64,000 nt of DNA from JAHRAW01 sp965249835 (GTDB lineage: Bacteria; Pseudomonadota; Gammaproteobacteria; Arenicellales; Poriferihabitantaceae), in contig CBDFMY010000003.1 of assembly GCA_965249835.1 (NCBI GenBank), positions 496,001 through 560,000 on the forward strand, given 5' to 3'. Below, in pieces: positions 37,605-46,091 of this stretch. Made by a program: the position numbers and the translations under genes. Positions within the stretch are counted from its first letter, which is position 1. Each line of letters starts with the position of its first letter. Below the pieces are notes generated by a model that made no database searches, was not told the origin of the DNA, and saw only the letters and a program-made list of their open reading frames with translations.

Positions 37605-38198
37605 TTAATACAGCGGCAAGCCGTGTCCGACGCTGACCATGCACATCACCATCGGAACCGACAACACTGTGTTGGTGCGCGAAGCGGTGAACGCGATAGT
37701 CTTGGCGAGCGCCTTTTCTTCATCGGTGGCGGCCACGATGCCGAGCAGTTTTTTCTGGTTGGGCCAAATCAGCACCCACACATTGAGTAGCATAATGGTG
37801 CCGAGCCATGCGCCAACGCCGATCGCGGTGATGCCGCCGGTGGCGAAGAAGTGGAAGCCGAAACCGCCGACATATTCCAATGCCGCGGCGCCGGTCAGCC
37901 AGGTTGCCAGCGCGCCCCAGCGAAACCACCACAACGCACGCGGCGCGACATACTTGGAAATCGCAGCCGGACCGGGTCCGTCGCTATCGGCGGTGGCATC
38001 GGCGACCGCCGGCACCTGCACGAAGTTGAAGTAATACAACAAGCCGATCCATGCAATGCCGACCAGGACATGCGCCCACACTATCACCGTGAAAAAATTG
38101 ATGCTGGTGAAACCGTGCAATGAGAGTAATACCGCGATAATGACGGCGGCTACGAAGCCGGAGATGATCGTTCCGGGAATGGTTTTCAACGGGTTCAT
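37605..38198 (-). CDS. PuuD-like (urate hydroxylase/DUF989) membrane protein
   Basis: A 197-residue multi-pass membrane protein. The pattern VIVWAHVLVGIAWIGLLYYF then NFVQVP, VAPRALWWFRWGALATWLTG, and the late FTASRTNTVLSVPMVMCMV matches the PuuD/DUF989 membrane domain found in proteobacteria, here without the cytochrome c domain of longer PuuD proteins. In many genomes this short form sits near respiratory genes and its function is not settled. ATG 38198 is used; the longer upstream frame is polar and unlike the family. Confidence 0.75.
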   Translation of the reverse strand: MNPLKTIPGTIISGFVAAVIIAVLLSLHGFTSINFFTVIVWAHVLVGIAWIGLLYYFNFVQVPAVADATADSDGPGPAAISKYVAPRALWWFRWGALATWLTGAAALEYVGGFGFHFFATGGITAIGVGAWLGTIMLLNVWVLIWPNQKKLLGIVAATDEEKALAKTIAFTASRTNTVLSVPMVMCMVSVGHGLPLY

Positions 38199-38311
38199 TG
38201 GCAATGCTCCGAGACTCGAAAGTTGAGTAAAGTTGAAATCGTAAGGGAAAGAAAAGCGGCCGGTTGAGCGTGCGACGATGAGGTTCAAGGCAGCCTCCGA
38301 TAATTGGTGAA

Positions 38312-38340
38312 ATCATAGCGGCGTACGGCGTCAATTGCAA
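38312..38340 (-). promoter_or_regulatory. possible promoter of the PuuD-like gene
   Basis: On the minus strand TTGCAA (38335-38340) and TATGAT (38312-38317) are 17 bases apart. The start would give a leader of about 105 bases. The -10 matches five of six, the -35 four of six. Confidence 0.4.
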
Positions 38341-38377
38341 CTGGCGCAACCGCGGCAATCGGCGTCGGCGTTATGAC

Positions 38378-39310
38378 TCAATACCCGCGTGCAAAATCCA
38401 CCACATGGGTCAATTCGCGCCCATCGCGAAATCGCATGATGTTGTCTATCACGTGCTTCGCACTCGATTCGGGCAGGGTCTGGCTGGCGATGTGCGGGGT
38501 GATGTGAATACGCGGATGGCGCCACAGCGGGTTGTTTGCTTCCAGCGGCTCGTCCCGGAACACATCCAGCACCGCGCCGGCGATGTGTTTGCGGTCGATG
38601 GCGGCGAGCAAATCCGCTTCAACCAAATGACCGCCACGCGCCGCGTTGATGACGAACGCGCCTTTCGGCAGTCGCGCCAGCAGGTCGGCGTTCAAGATGT
38701 TTTCGGTTTGCGCGGTCAGCGGCAGCAGGCACACCAGAATTTCGCTGCGCGCCAGAAACGCGCCGAGTTGCTCATCGCCAACAAACGACTCGACACCCTT
38801 GATGTGTTTTTCGGTGCGACTCCAGCCGGCCACATGGAAGCCCAGCGATACCAACTTCGCCGCGGCATCGCCGCCCAGCACGCCGAGACCGAGAATGCCC
38901 ACGCTTCGTTGCCACGCCGGAATTTGCGGACGTTGATTCCAAATCTGTTTGCGCTGGTCTGCCTCATACTGCGGCATGTGACGATGAAAACCCAGCACGT
39001 GATACAGCACATACTCGGTCATGCCGGCGGTCAGCACCTCCTCCACCATGCGGATGACTGGAATGTTCGGCGGCACCATGTCATCGCCGTGCAAATGATC
39101 AAGCCCGGCACCGAGCGAAAAAATCAACTTGAGATTGGGCAGGCGCGCCAGCGCGCCCGGCTGCGGATACCACACCAACGCGTAGTCGATTTCATGGTGC
39201 GCACCGGGCTGGTCCCAGTCGCGCACCTCAAGGTCGGCGGCGCTGGCGAACGCATCGCGCCAGCACGCCGGGTGCGCGAGATATGATTTTATTAACAGCA
39301 CTTCACTCAT
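38378..39310 (-). CDS. glyoxylate/hydroxypyruvate reductase A-like 2-hydroxyacid dehydrogenase
   Basis: A 310-residue NAD(P)H-dependent D-2-hydroxyacid dehydrogenase of the GhrA branch. The nucleotide site is GILGLGVLGGDAAAKL (about 140-155), NAARGGHLVEADLL carries the conserved arginine region, and ITPHIASQTLPES the catalytic histidine. FSLGAGLDHL is the substrate-side motif. It probably reduces glyoxylate or hydroxypyruvate. Divergent from ctaB. Confidence 0.9.
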   Translation of the reverse strand: MSEVLLIKSYLAHPACWRDAFASAADLEVRDWDQPGAHHEIDYALVWYPQPGALARLPNLKLIFSLGAGLDHLHGDDMVPPNIPVIRMVEEVLTAGMTEYVLYHVLGFHRHMPQYEADQRKQIWNQRPQIPAWQRSVGILGLGVLGGDAAAKLVSLGFHVAGWSRTEKHIKGVESFVGDEQLGAFLARSEILVCLLPLTAQTENILNADLLARLPKGAFVINAARGGHLVEADLLAAIDRKHIAGAVLDVFRDEPLEANNPLWRHPRIHITPHIASQTLPESSAKHVIDNIMRFRDGRELTHVVDFARGY

Positions 39311-39430
39311 CGCTCAGGCTCGGTCATTCCAGTTCGCCATTGGCAAGTTACTATTCTAACTGCGCACCGGCAATATTTGATACTATTCGAGACTGGCATC
39401 CGCTCAACTTTTTTCGAGATTGCCCATCCC

Positions 39431-40333
39431 ATGCGCATCCGCAACGCCCTACCGTGGCGCGAATATCTGGAGTTATGCAAACCCAAAGTGGTGATGCTGA
39501 TTTTGTTCACCGCGCTGGTTGGCATGGTGTTGTCGAGCGACCGATGGTTACCGTCCGCGGTGTGGTTTTGCGGGCTGGTCGGCATCGGTTTGGCGGCCTC
39601 CGCGGGTGCCGCGCTCAATCACTGGGTGGATGAAGAAATAGACGCGCGCATGCAGCGCACGCACGACCGACCTTTGCCACGCGGCAAAATCAGCGGTCGC
39701 CAGGCGGTTGCCTTTGCGCTGGCGCTGGCCGCGTCGTCCATGGCGGTGCTGCTGATTTTTGTCAACGCCCTGACCGCGGCCCTGACCTTCGCTTCGATGA
39801 TCGGTTACGCGGTGATTTATTCGATGTTTCTGAAACGTTCAACGCCGCAGAACATCGTGCTCGGCGGCGCGGCCGGGGCGGCTCCGCCAGTGCTCGGTTG
39901 GACTTCAATAACCGGCGAGATTCACGGCGAAGCGTTGTTGTTGTTTCTGATTATTTTCATCTGGACTCCGCCGCATTTCTGGGCGCTTGCCATCAAGCGC
40001 GTGGATGACTACGCATGCGCCGGCGTGCCGATGTTGCCGGTGACGCACGGCATCGCCTTCACCAAACTGCACATCCTGCTCTACACCATCTTGCTGGTGG
40101 TGATTACCTTGATGCCGTTTTTGATGCTGATGAGCGGCGTCATTTATCTCGCCGGTGCCATCGCCCTCGGAGTCGGCTTCGTCTATCACGCGGTCAAACT
40201 GTATCGCGCCGAAGGCGACCGACACGCGATGAAAACCTTCGGCTACTCGATTTTCTATCTGAGCGCATTGTTCGCGTTTTTGCTACTCGATCACTACGCA
40301 CGGATTTTCATTCGTGCGTTTATCCTCGATTGA
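39431..40333 (+). CDS. ctaB: protoheme IX farnesyltransferase (heme O synthase)
   Basis: A 300-residue, multi-pass UbiA-family prenyltransferase that adds farnesyl to heme b to give heme O, needed by the oxidase encoded downstream. The aspartate-rich motif NHWVDEEIDARMQRTHDRPL is clear, as are LCKPKVVMLILFTALVGM at the start and WTPPHFWALAIKRVDDYA. ATG 39431 is the family-like start; the frame open from 39377 adds an unlikely leader. No ctaA (heme A synthase) is in the window. Confidence 0.95.
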   Translation: MRIRNALPWREYLELCKPKVVMLILFTALVGMVLSSDRWLPSAVWFCGLVGIGLAASAGAALNHWVDEEIDARMQRTHDRPLPRGKISGRQAVAFALALAASSMAVLLIFVNALTAALTFASMIGYAVIYSMFLKRSTPQNIVLGGAAGAAPPVLGWTSITGEIHGEALLLFLIIFIWTPPHFWALAIKRVDDYACAGVPMLPVTHGIAFTKLHILLYTILLVVITLMPFLMLMSGVIYLAGAIALGVGFVYHAVKLYRAEGDRHAMKTFGYSIFYLSALFAFLLLDHYARIFIRAFILD

Positions 40334-40344
40334 GCGCGGCGCGC

Positions 40345-40585
40345 ATGAACAAGCCCACCGAAAACGATAACGGCAAGTCGGCCGACAAGCGTGACGACAA
40401 ACGTGGCGGCGTGACTTTTTCAGTTTGATACAGCCTTTTTCGGCGTGCAAAGCGAAGTCAACCGCCAGCGCGATTTTGAAAGCGGGCAATTCGGGCATTT
40501 CGTCGTCGCCGGGATTATCTTCGTGCTGATTTTCGTGGGCGTAGTGTGGGGCTCGGTGCGGTTGCTGCTGGCTGCCGCCGGATAA
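40345..40585 (+). pseudogene. DUF2970 small membrane protein, frameshifted
   Basis: A polar start (MNKPTENDNGKSADKRDD) reads into GGVTFSV and stops at 40426-40428. One base over, the frame continues with TAFFGVQSEVNRQRDFESG, then one membrane helix (VVAGIIFVLIFVGVVWGSV) to TAA 40583-40585. FGVQSxxNRxRDF plus one helix is the DUF2970 pattern, a small protein often encoded in oxidase clusters. A single extra T in the T5 run at 40416-40420 would explain the break. It may be a real mutation or a sequencing error. Confidence 0.7.
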
Positions 40586-40692
40586 TTTTGCCGCGCCGCT
40601 TTCCCCCGGGCGGGAAATTTGGTATCCTGCGCCCAGGTATTTTGATGCGGCCGCGGTGGTTGGCGGCTGCTCATTTAATGTTACGCATTCAC

Positions 40693-40740
40693 ATGGGTGG
40701 GAATACAAATTCAATCATGGGTGGGAATACAAATTCAATG
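40693..40740 (+). repeat. 24-base tandem duplication at the coxB start
   Basis: Two adjacent units beginning ATGGGTGGGAATACAAATTC (40693-40716 and 40717-40740) differ at the final base. Each begins with an in-frame ATG, and the coxB ATG at 40738 is the last three bases of the second unit. Duplication of the translation-start region therefore creates three in-frame starts (40693, 40717, 40738). Confidence 0.85.
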
Positions 40741-41865
40741 AACTTACCTCAACGGGCGATGCGTATCTCGGCGGGTGCCCTGCTCTCGTTGTTCGCGGTG
40801 CCGCTTTCGGCGGACTGGGGAGTGAACCTGCCGCGCGGCGTTTCCGAGATCAGCCGCGAGGTCTACGACATGCACATGATGGTTTTGTATATCTGCATCG
40901 TCATCGGCATCATCGTGTTCGGCGCGATGTTTATCAGCATTCTCAAGCACCGCAAATCCCGCGGCGCAACGCCGGCGACTTTTTCCCACAGCACTACCGC
41001 CGAGATCATCTGGACCGTCATCCCGTTTTTTATTCTGGTCGGCATGGCGATACCGGCGGCCAAGACGTTGATTAAAATGGAAGACGCCAGCAACGCCGAA
41101 CTCACCGTTGAGGTGACCGGCCACCAGTGGAAATGGGAATACGCCTACCCGGAACAGGGCATACGTTTTTTCAGCAACCTTGGCGAAAAAAGCCGCGAAG
41201 CCCGTGCGCTGGGTTCCGGCATTGACCCGCATTCGGTACCGAATTATCTGCTTGAAGTGGACAACCCGATGGTATTGCCGGTGGGCAAGAAGGTGCGCAT
41301 CCTGCTGACCTCCAACGATGTTCTGCATGCTTGGTGGGTGCCGGATTTCGCCATCAAAAAAGATGCCGTCCCCGGCTTCATCCGCGAGATGTGGACCATC
41401 ATAGAAGAGCCCGGCACCTACCGCGGCCAGTGCGCGGAATTGTGCGGTAAGGACCACGGCTTCATGCCGATTGTGGTGGAAGCGGTGTCCGAGGGGGAAT
41501 TCCAGCAGTGGGCGGGTGCGCAACTGGCGGCGGCCGAGGACGAGGCAAATTCAGCGGAACGCGAATGGTCGAAGGCGGAGTTGGTCGCCAGAGGCGAGTC
41601 CGGATACGGCACTTCCTGCGTGGCTTGCCATCAGGCAAACGGGCAAGGAATTGCGGGCGTATTCCCGGCATTGGATGCGAGCAAAATCAGTTGGGAAGAT
41701 CATCTTAACATCGTCCTGAACGGCAAACCCGGCACCGCCATGCAGGCGTTCGGTGCACAATTGAGCGATGTGGATATCGCCGCAATCATCACCTACGAGC
41801 GCAACGCCTGGGGCAACGACACCGGCGATGTGCTACAACCGGCGACGGTCAAAGCGGCGCGGTGA
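40738..41865 (+). CDS. coxB: cytochrome c oxidase subunit II with fused cytochrome c (caa3-like)
   Basis: A 375-residue subunit II. A signal or first hydrophobic stretch (residues 8-25) is followed by two membrane helices and the periplasmic cupredoxin domain. CuA ligands are H197, C232, C236, H240 and M243 (AELCGKDHGFM). A C-terminal class I cytochrome c domain carries C294-VA-C297-H298 and a probable axial M335, so electrons enter from cytochrome c through a fused heme, as in caa3 oxidases. ATG 40738 gives the best signal peptide; ATG 40693 or 40717 would add 15 or 7 residues. First oxidase subunit of the cluster. Confidence 0.95.
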   Translation: MNLPQRAMRISAGALLSLFAVPLSADWGVNLPRGVSEISREVYDMHMMVLYICIVIGIIVFGAMFISILKHRKSRGATPATFSHSTTAEIIWTVIPFFILVGMAIPAAKTLIKMEDASNAELTVEVTGHQWKWEYAYPEQGIRFFSNLGEKSREARALGSGIDPHSVPNYLLEVDNPMVLPVGKKVRILLTSNDVLHAWWVPDFAIKKDAVPGFIREMWTIIEEPGTYRGQCAELCGKDHGFMPIVVEAVSEGEFQQWAGAQLAAAEDEANSAEREWSKAELVARGESGYGTSCVACHQANGQGIAGVFPALDASKISWEDHLNIVLNGKPGTAMQAFGAQLSDVDIAAIITYERNAWGNDTGDVLQPATVKAAR

Positions 41866-41870
41866 CGGTG

Positions 41871-42035
41871 ATGAGACCTGAAATCGAGACGGCGCGACAT
41901 GAAATCAAGTTGCTGAGACATGATATCGAGATGGTAAAAAAAGACTTGATACTTAAGTTGGGAGCGATAACTGTGACCGGCTTTATCGCCACCACTGGTA
42001 TTATTCTCGGTGCCATGTCGCTCATGCTAAACTGA
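41871..42035 (+). CDS. small coiled-coil plus membrane-helix protein
   Basis: A 54-residue protein starting five bases after coxB. A heptad-like charged stretch (ETARHEIKLLRHDIEMVKKD) is followed by one C-terminal membrane helix (LGAITVTGFIATTGIILGAM). The layout resembles small CCDC90/DUF1640-type tail-anchored proteins found beside many proteobacterial genes, but at this length that is only a resemblance. Function unknown. A 6-base stem hairpin (GGTGTT/AACACC) lies downstream at about 42090-42105. Confidence 0.6.
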   Translation: MRPEIETARHEIKLLRHDIEMVKKDLILKLGAITVTGFIATTGIILGAMSLMLN

Positions 42036-42145
42036 AAAATTATGGTGATTGCAATCTTACCGGCTGTCATCCATTTGCGCGGGAATGATGGTGTTAGCGA
42101 ACACCAAAACCTTGTGAAATAACCCTCAACTCATGGGAATATAAA

Positions 42146-42357
42146 ATGTCTTCTGATGCAGAACAAGCGGCACAATTGTTGGCGGATAAAAAAGCGTCAA
42201 CCACATATTGCACGCCATATTAACCGTCCTGACTTTTGGTCTTTGGGGCGTTGTTTGGCTATGTTGTTTCGCATCTGCATCACAACACAACGGCAAAATT
42301 GATGACAAAGTTCGACTGATTGAGTTGTCTCAGATTGCGCAAAAGAAAGTAAATTAA
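42146..42357 (+). pseudogene. small membrane protein, frameshifted at an A6 run
   Basis: The frame from ATG 42146 encodes MSSDAEQAAQLLADKK and stops soon after. In another frame, directly after the six-A run at 42188-42193, translation continues SVNHILHAILTVLTFGLWGV and on to TAA 42355-42357, with one membrane helix typical of small INHxLHxxLTxxTxGLW proteins. One missing A would cause the break. It could be a true loss, transcriptional slippage or a sequencing error. Confidence 0.6.
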
Positions 42358-42416
42358 ATTCGCAAATTCGAATGAAACCGCCCGTTACCGACCGACATTA
42401 ATTTGAGAACAGACCG

Positions 42417-44000
42417 ATGAATGCCTACGCAACCACCGCCGACCACGCGCACGATCACCATGGCCCCGCGCCCGGGTTGATGCGCTGGGTCACCACCACC
42501 AACCACAAAGACATCGGCACGTTGTATCTGTGGTTTTCGCTGATTATGTTTTTCATCGGCGGCTTCATGGCGCTGATCATTCGCAGCGAATTGTTCCAGC
42601 CCGGCTTGCAGATCGTCGACCCGCACTTCTTCAATCAGATGACCACCATGCACGCGCTGGTGATGATTTTCGGAGTGGTGATGCCGGCCTTCGTCGGGCT
42701 CGCCAACTGGATGGTGCCGATCATGATCGGCGCGCCGGACATGGCGCTGCCGCGCATGAACAACTGGAGTTTCTGGATTCTGCCGTTCGCCTTCACCATG
42801 ATGCTATCCACTTTGTTTATGGAAGGCGGCGGACCGGCGGCCGGCTGGACCCTGTATCCGCCGCTGTCGTTGCAAGGCGGCGACAGTCTGCCGTTCGTGA
42901 TTTTTTCCATTCACATGCTCGGCGCATCGAGCATTATGGGTGCGATCAATATCATCGCCACCATCATGAACCTGCGCGCGCCGGGCATGACTTATATGAA
43001 GATGCCGCTGTTCGTTTGGACCTGGTTCATCACCGCCTATTTGCTAATCGCGGTGATGCCGGTGCTCGCCGGTGCGGTGACCATGCTGCTCACCGACAAA
43101 TTTTTCGACACCAGTTTTTTCAACGCCGCCGGCGGTGGCGACCCGGTGATGTTCCAGCACATCTTTTGGTTCTTCGGCCATCCGGAAGTTTACATTTTAA
43201 TTCTGCCGTCCTTCGGGCTGGTCTCCGAAATCATCCCGACCTTCTCGCGCAAGCCATTGTTCGGCTACGCATCCATGGTCTACGCCACCACATCCATCGC
43301 GTTTTTGTCGTTCATCGTGTGGGCGCACCACATGTTCACCGTCGGCATGCCGCTGGTCGGTGAATTGTTTTTCATGTTCACCACCATGCTCATCGCCGTG
43401 CCCACCGGCGTAAAAGTATTCAACTGGGTGTCCACCATGTGGCGCGGCGCGCTCAGTTTCGAGACGCCGATGTTGTTCGCCCTCGGCTTCGTGGTGATGT
43501 TCACCATCGGCGGGTTCTCCGGCTTGATGCTGGCCATGACGCCCATCGACTTCCAGTATCACGACACCTATTTCGTGGTCGCGCACTTCCACTATGTGCT
43601 GGTGCCCGGCGCGATTTTCGGCATCATCGCCGGGGTGTATTACTGGCTGCCGAAATGGACCGGCAACTACTATAACGAAGCCCTCGGCAAGTGGCATTTC
43701 TGGCTGTCCACTATCTTCGTCAACGTGCTGTTTTTCCCCATGCACTTCGTTGGCCTCGCCGGAATGCCGCGCCGCATCCCCGACTACGCGGTGCAATTCA
43801 CCGACTTCAACGCCATCGCCACAGTCGGCGCATTTGGCTTCGGCTTCGCGCAAATCTTGTTGCTGGTGGTGGTGGTGCAGTGCATTCGCGGCGGTGCCAA
43901 AGCAAGCGACCGCGTGTGGGAAGGCGCTCGCGGGCTGGAATGGACGCTGTCCTCGCCGCCGCCGTATCATTCGTTCTCGCCGCAGCCGGTGATTAAGTGA
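42417..44000 (+). CDS. coxA: cytochrome c oxidase subunit I
   Basis: A 527-residue, twelve-helix catalytic subunit with heme a, heme a3 and CuB, which reduces oxygen and pumps protons. Key segments are TTMHALVMIFG (low-spin heme ligand), FGHPEVYILILPSFG (CuB and cross-linked Tyr region), WAHHMFTVGMP, and VVAHFHYVLVPG with the late heme ligands. The N-terminus is His-rich (DHAHDHHGPAP). It follows coxB after two small ORFs. Full length. Confidence 0.97.
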   Translation: MNAYATTADHAHDHHGPAPGLMRWVTTTNHKDIGTLYLWFSLIMFFIGGFMALIIRSELFQPGLQIVDPHFFNQMTTMHALVMIFGVVMPAFVGLANWMVPIMIGAPDMALPRMNNWSFWILPFAFTMMLSTLFMEGGGPAAGWTLYPPLSLQGGDSLPFVIFSIHMLGASSIMGAINIIATIMNLRAPGMTYMKMPLFVWTWFITAYLLIAVMPVLAGAVTMLLTDKFFDTSFFNAAGGGDPVMFQHIFWFFGHPEVYILILPSFGLVSEIIPTFSRKPLFGYASMVYATTSIAFLSFIVWAHHMFTVGMPLVGELFFMFTTMLIAVPTGVKVFNWVSTMWRGALSFETPMLFALGFVVMFTIGGFSGLMLAMTPIDFQYHDTYFVVAHFHYVLVPGAIFGIIAGVYYWLPKWTGNYYNEALGKWHFWLSTIFVNVLFFPMHFVGLAGMPRRIPDYAVQFTDFNAIATVGAFGFGFAQILLLVVVVQCIRGGAKASDRVWEGARGLEWTLSSPPPYHSFSPQPVIK

Positions 44001-44022
44001 CCGGCACCGGAGCGATGAAGCG

Positions 44023-44124
44023 ATGGCAATGAACCCCGAAGCCAAGCGCACCGTGCTAATTTTGTTCGCGGTTGCCGCGGCTTTTTATTTCGGCTTCATC
44101 CTCATGGCCATGGCCACGGTGTGA
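44023..44124 (+). CDS. very small single-helix oxidase assembly-type protein
   Basis: A 33-residue protein: a short charged start (NPEAKRTVLI) then one membrane helix (LFAVAAAFYFGFILMAMA). Such tiny proteins commonly lie between coxA and ctaG (annotated as cytochrome oxidase small assembly protein). Its stop overlaps the GTG of ctaG (44121-44124), linking their translation. Too short for a family proof. Confidence 0.65.
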   Translation: MAMNPEAKRTVLILFAVAAAFYFGFILMAMATV

Positions 44125-44723
44125 AAATCCACATGAAAGGCAAAAAAAACATTGCCGTGCTGTTTGCAATTCCGGTGCTGATGTTTGGCTTCGGCTACTT
44201 GATGGTGCCGATTTACGATATTTTTTGCGAACTGACCGGCTTGAACGGCAAAACCGGCAGCATCACGGTGCAGCGAGTCGGGAAGATGCGGGTGGACGAA
44301 TCGCGGCTGATTAAAGTTGAATTCATGGCAAACCGCAATCAGGATATGCCCATCGATTTCGCGCCGAGTGCGCGCAGTATGATGGTGCATCCGGGTAAAA
44401 CCTATCGCGCCACCTATCGCGCGCGCAACCGCAGAGATACGGCGATGGTCGGCCAGGCGGTGCCGAGCGTGTCGCCATCCGCCGCTTCCACCTATTTCAA
44501 CAAGATCGAATGTTTTTGTTTTGGCAAGCAAACTTTCGCCGCCGGCGAGCAACGCGACCTGCCGCTGGTGTTCGTCATCCACCCCGACCTGCCCGAAAAC
44601 ATTGAGACCATCACATTGTCCTACACTTTTTTTGAAGTGGATGCGCCTGAACATGATCACGAGCATGATCATGACCACGACCACGACCACGCAAGCCACG
44701 ATATGGTCGGCGCCACCTACTGA
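44121..44723 (+). CDS. ctaG: cytochrome c oxidase assembly protein CtaG/Cox11 with His-rich tail
   Basis: A 200-residue copper chaperone that delivers copper to the CuB site of subunit I. One N-terminal membrane helix (about 10-28) is followed by VPIYDIFCELTGLNGKTG and the periplasmic domain with the copper-binding KIECFCF motif (C131, C133). The C-terminus is unusual: residues about 178-193 alternate His and Asp (HDHEHDHDHDHDH), a probable extra metal-binding tail. GTG 44121 overlaps the upstream stop; ATG 44133 is an alternative start. Confidence 0.95.
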   Translation: MKIHMKGKKNIAVLFAIPVLMFGFGYLMVPIYDIFCELTGLNGKTGSITVQRVGKMRVDESRLIKVEFMANRNQDMPIDFAPSARSMMVHPGKTYRATYRARNRRDTAMVGQAVPSVSPSAASTYFNKIECFCFGKQTFAAGEQRDLPLVFVIHPDLPENIETITLSYTFFEVDAPEHDHEHDHDHDHDHASHDMVGATY

Positions 44724-44763
44724 CCGATCCCAAACCCCGACCTGAACTCGTAGAGAAAAATCC

Positions 44764-45627
44764 ATGGCACACGCCGCAGACCATTACTATGTTCCCGACG
44801 CCGCACGCTGGCCGCTGGTCGGCTCCATCGGGCTGACCCTGTTGCTGGGCGGATTCGCCGCGCACCTGAACGGGGTATCCCACGGCTCCGACCTGATGTG
44901 GGCCGGGCTGGCGGTGATGGTGGTCATGCTGTTCGGTTGGTTCGGCACCGTGGTCAACGAAAACGAACGCGGCATATATAAATCCTGGGAGGACAAGTCG
45001 TTCCGCCTCGGCATGGCCTGGTTTATTTTCTCCGAAGTGATGTTTTTCGCCGGCTTTTTCGGCGCATTATTTTATGCACGTGCGCTGTCCGTGCCGTGGT
45101 TGCTGGGCGAAGGTGCCGGCTTGCAGACCCACCTATCCCTGTGGAGTGCCTACACCGAATTGTGGCCCACCAACGGGCCCGGCGACCTTGGCCCCAGCGA
45201 TTTCCACATGGGCTGGTGGCCGCTACCATTCATCAACACGGTCATCTTGCTGACCTCGGGCTTGACCGTCACCTGGGCGCACCACGGCATCAAGGAAAAC
45301 AACCGCCGCTCAATCATCATCGGCCTGTTCCTGACCGTGCTCCTTGGCTACCTGTTTGTGTTTTTGCAAGCCACCGAATACATTGAGGCGTATCACGAGG
45401 GACTGCAACTCAGCAGCGGCATCTACGGCTCAACCTTCTTCATGCTGACCGGCTTCCACGGTATGCACGTCACCCTCGGCGCCATCATGCTGACGGTGAT
45501 GTTGGCGCGCGCCCTGCGCGGCCACTTCACCCCGGGCCGCCACTTCGCCTTTGAAGCCGCGGCGTGGTATTGGCATTTCGTTGATGTGGTTTGGTTGGGA
45601 CTATTTTTGTTTGTCTACATCTTGTAA
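44764..45627 (+). CDS. coxC: cytochrome c oxidase subunit III
   Basis: A 287-residue multi-pass subunit III that stabilises the oxidase core. FRLGMAWFIFSEVMFFAGFF, LWPTNGP, TVTWAHHGIKENNRR, FVFLQATEYIEAYHEGLQL and TGFHGMHVTLGAIML, ending in YWHFVDVVWLGLF, are all conserved. It completes the core subunits I-III. Six bases after its stop begins a dispersed repeat (45633-45727), and a GCGTGG/CCACGC hairpin at 45746-45759 ahead of a T-rich stretch may end the transcript. Confidence 0.97.
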   Translation: MAHAADHYYVPDAARWPLVGSIGLTLLLGGFAAHLNGVSHGSDLMWAGLAVMVVMLFGWFGTVVNENERGIYKSWEDKSFRLGMAWFIFSEVMFFAGFFGALFYARALSVPWLLGEGAGLQTHLSLWSAYTELWPTNGPGDLGPSDFHMGWWPLPFINTVILLTSGLTVTWAHHGIKENNRRSIIIGLFLTVLLGYLFVFLQATEYIEAYHEGLQLSSGIYGSTFFMLTGFHGMHVTLGAIMLTVMLARALRGHFTPGRHFAFEAAAWYWHFVDVVWLGLFLFVYIL

Positions 45628-45632
45628 CCACG

Positions 45633-45727
45633 CTGGCATCTTTCGCGCTGGGCGGTGTTGCGCTACGGCGCTCGTTCGGTTACATACTTAATGTATGCTC
45701 CCTCACTCGCGCCTTGCGCGCCTTGCC
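45633..45727 (-). repeat. dispersed intergenic repeat, copy B
   Basis: Reverse-oriented relative of 37475-37570. The minus strand reads GGCAAGGCGCGCAAGG, then GAGTGAGGGAGC, the shared 15-base core (45682-45696 as its complement) and a degenerate GCGCGAAAG end. About 8 kb separates the copies, each between other genes. It fills about half of the 198-base gap between coxC and the DUF2909 gene. Confidence 0.65.
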
Positions 45728-45825
45728 CAGCACAAAATATGCATCGCGTGGCTCCACGCTTGCCCCGCTTTTATTTTCATGGCGCGCTGGAACGTTGTTG
45801 CGCGCCCAGGTCAGACAAGCACGAG

Positions 45826-46038
45826 TCAACCGCCGACATCGTGGGGAATGATCAACCCGGTCTGGATGCCGATAAATAACAGCAGCAGAATAAACAACGA
45901 CAGACCAATTCGCCAACTCAGCGATTTCACCACCCGCTTTGATTCGGACGGGTCCTTGATCAGGAAATACAATGCCGTGAACAAACTGCTCACGACAAAC
46001 AGCAGTAGAATAATGATGATGAGTTTGAACAGTAGCAT
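45826..46038 (-). CDS. DUF2909 twin-helix membrane protein
   Basis: A 70-residue protein with two membrane helices (about 2-25 and 42-62) joined by a short basic loop (KDPSESKRVVKSLSWRIGLS). This is the DUF2909 pattern, usually encoded opposite the SURF1 gene in proteobacterial oxidase clusters, as here. ATG 46038 is chosen because the longer frame upstream is unlike the family. Divergent from SURF1, with 53 bases between. Function unproven, probably oxidase assembly. Confidence 0.85.
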   Translation of the reverse strand: MLLFKLIIIILLLFVVSSLFTALYFLIKDPSESKRVVKSLSWRIGLSLFILLLLFIGIQTGLIIPHDVGG

Positions 46039-46091
46039 GGAATACGCAGCGAAATGGTTGTGGATGTTCCGCGCGCGGTGGCGCCGGCGAG

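Noticed and set aside
42186..42196. The A6 run at 42188-42193 as a programmed -1 frameshift site.
   Set aside because: The A-AAA-AAG heptamer is not in the phase needed relative to the zero frame (GAT AAA AAA GCG), and no downstream stem-loop or pseudoknot was evident. Indel or slippage is more likely.
43197..44051. A long histidine-rich open frame opposite coxA.
   Set aside because: It is the complement of a strongly conserved coxA reading frame; composition reflects the sense codons.
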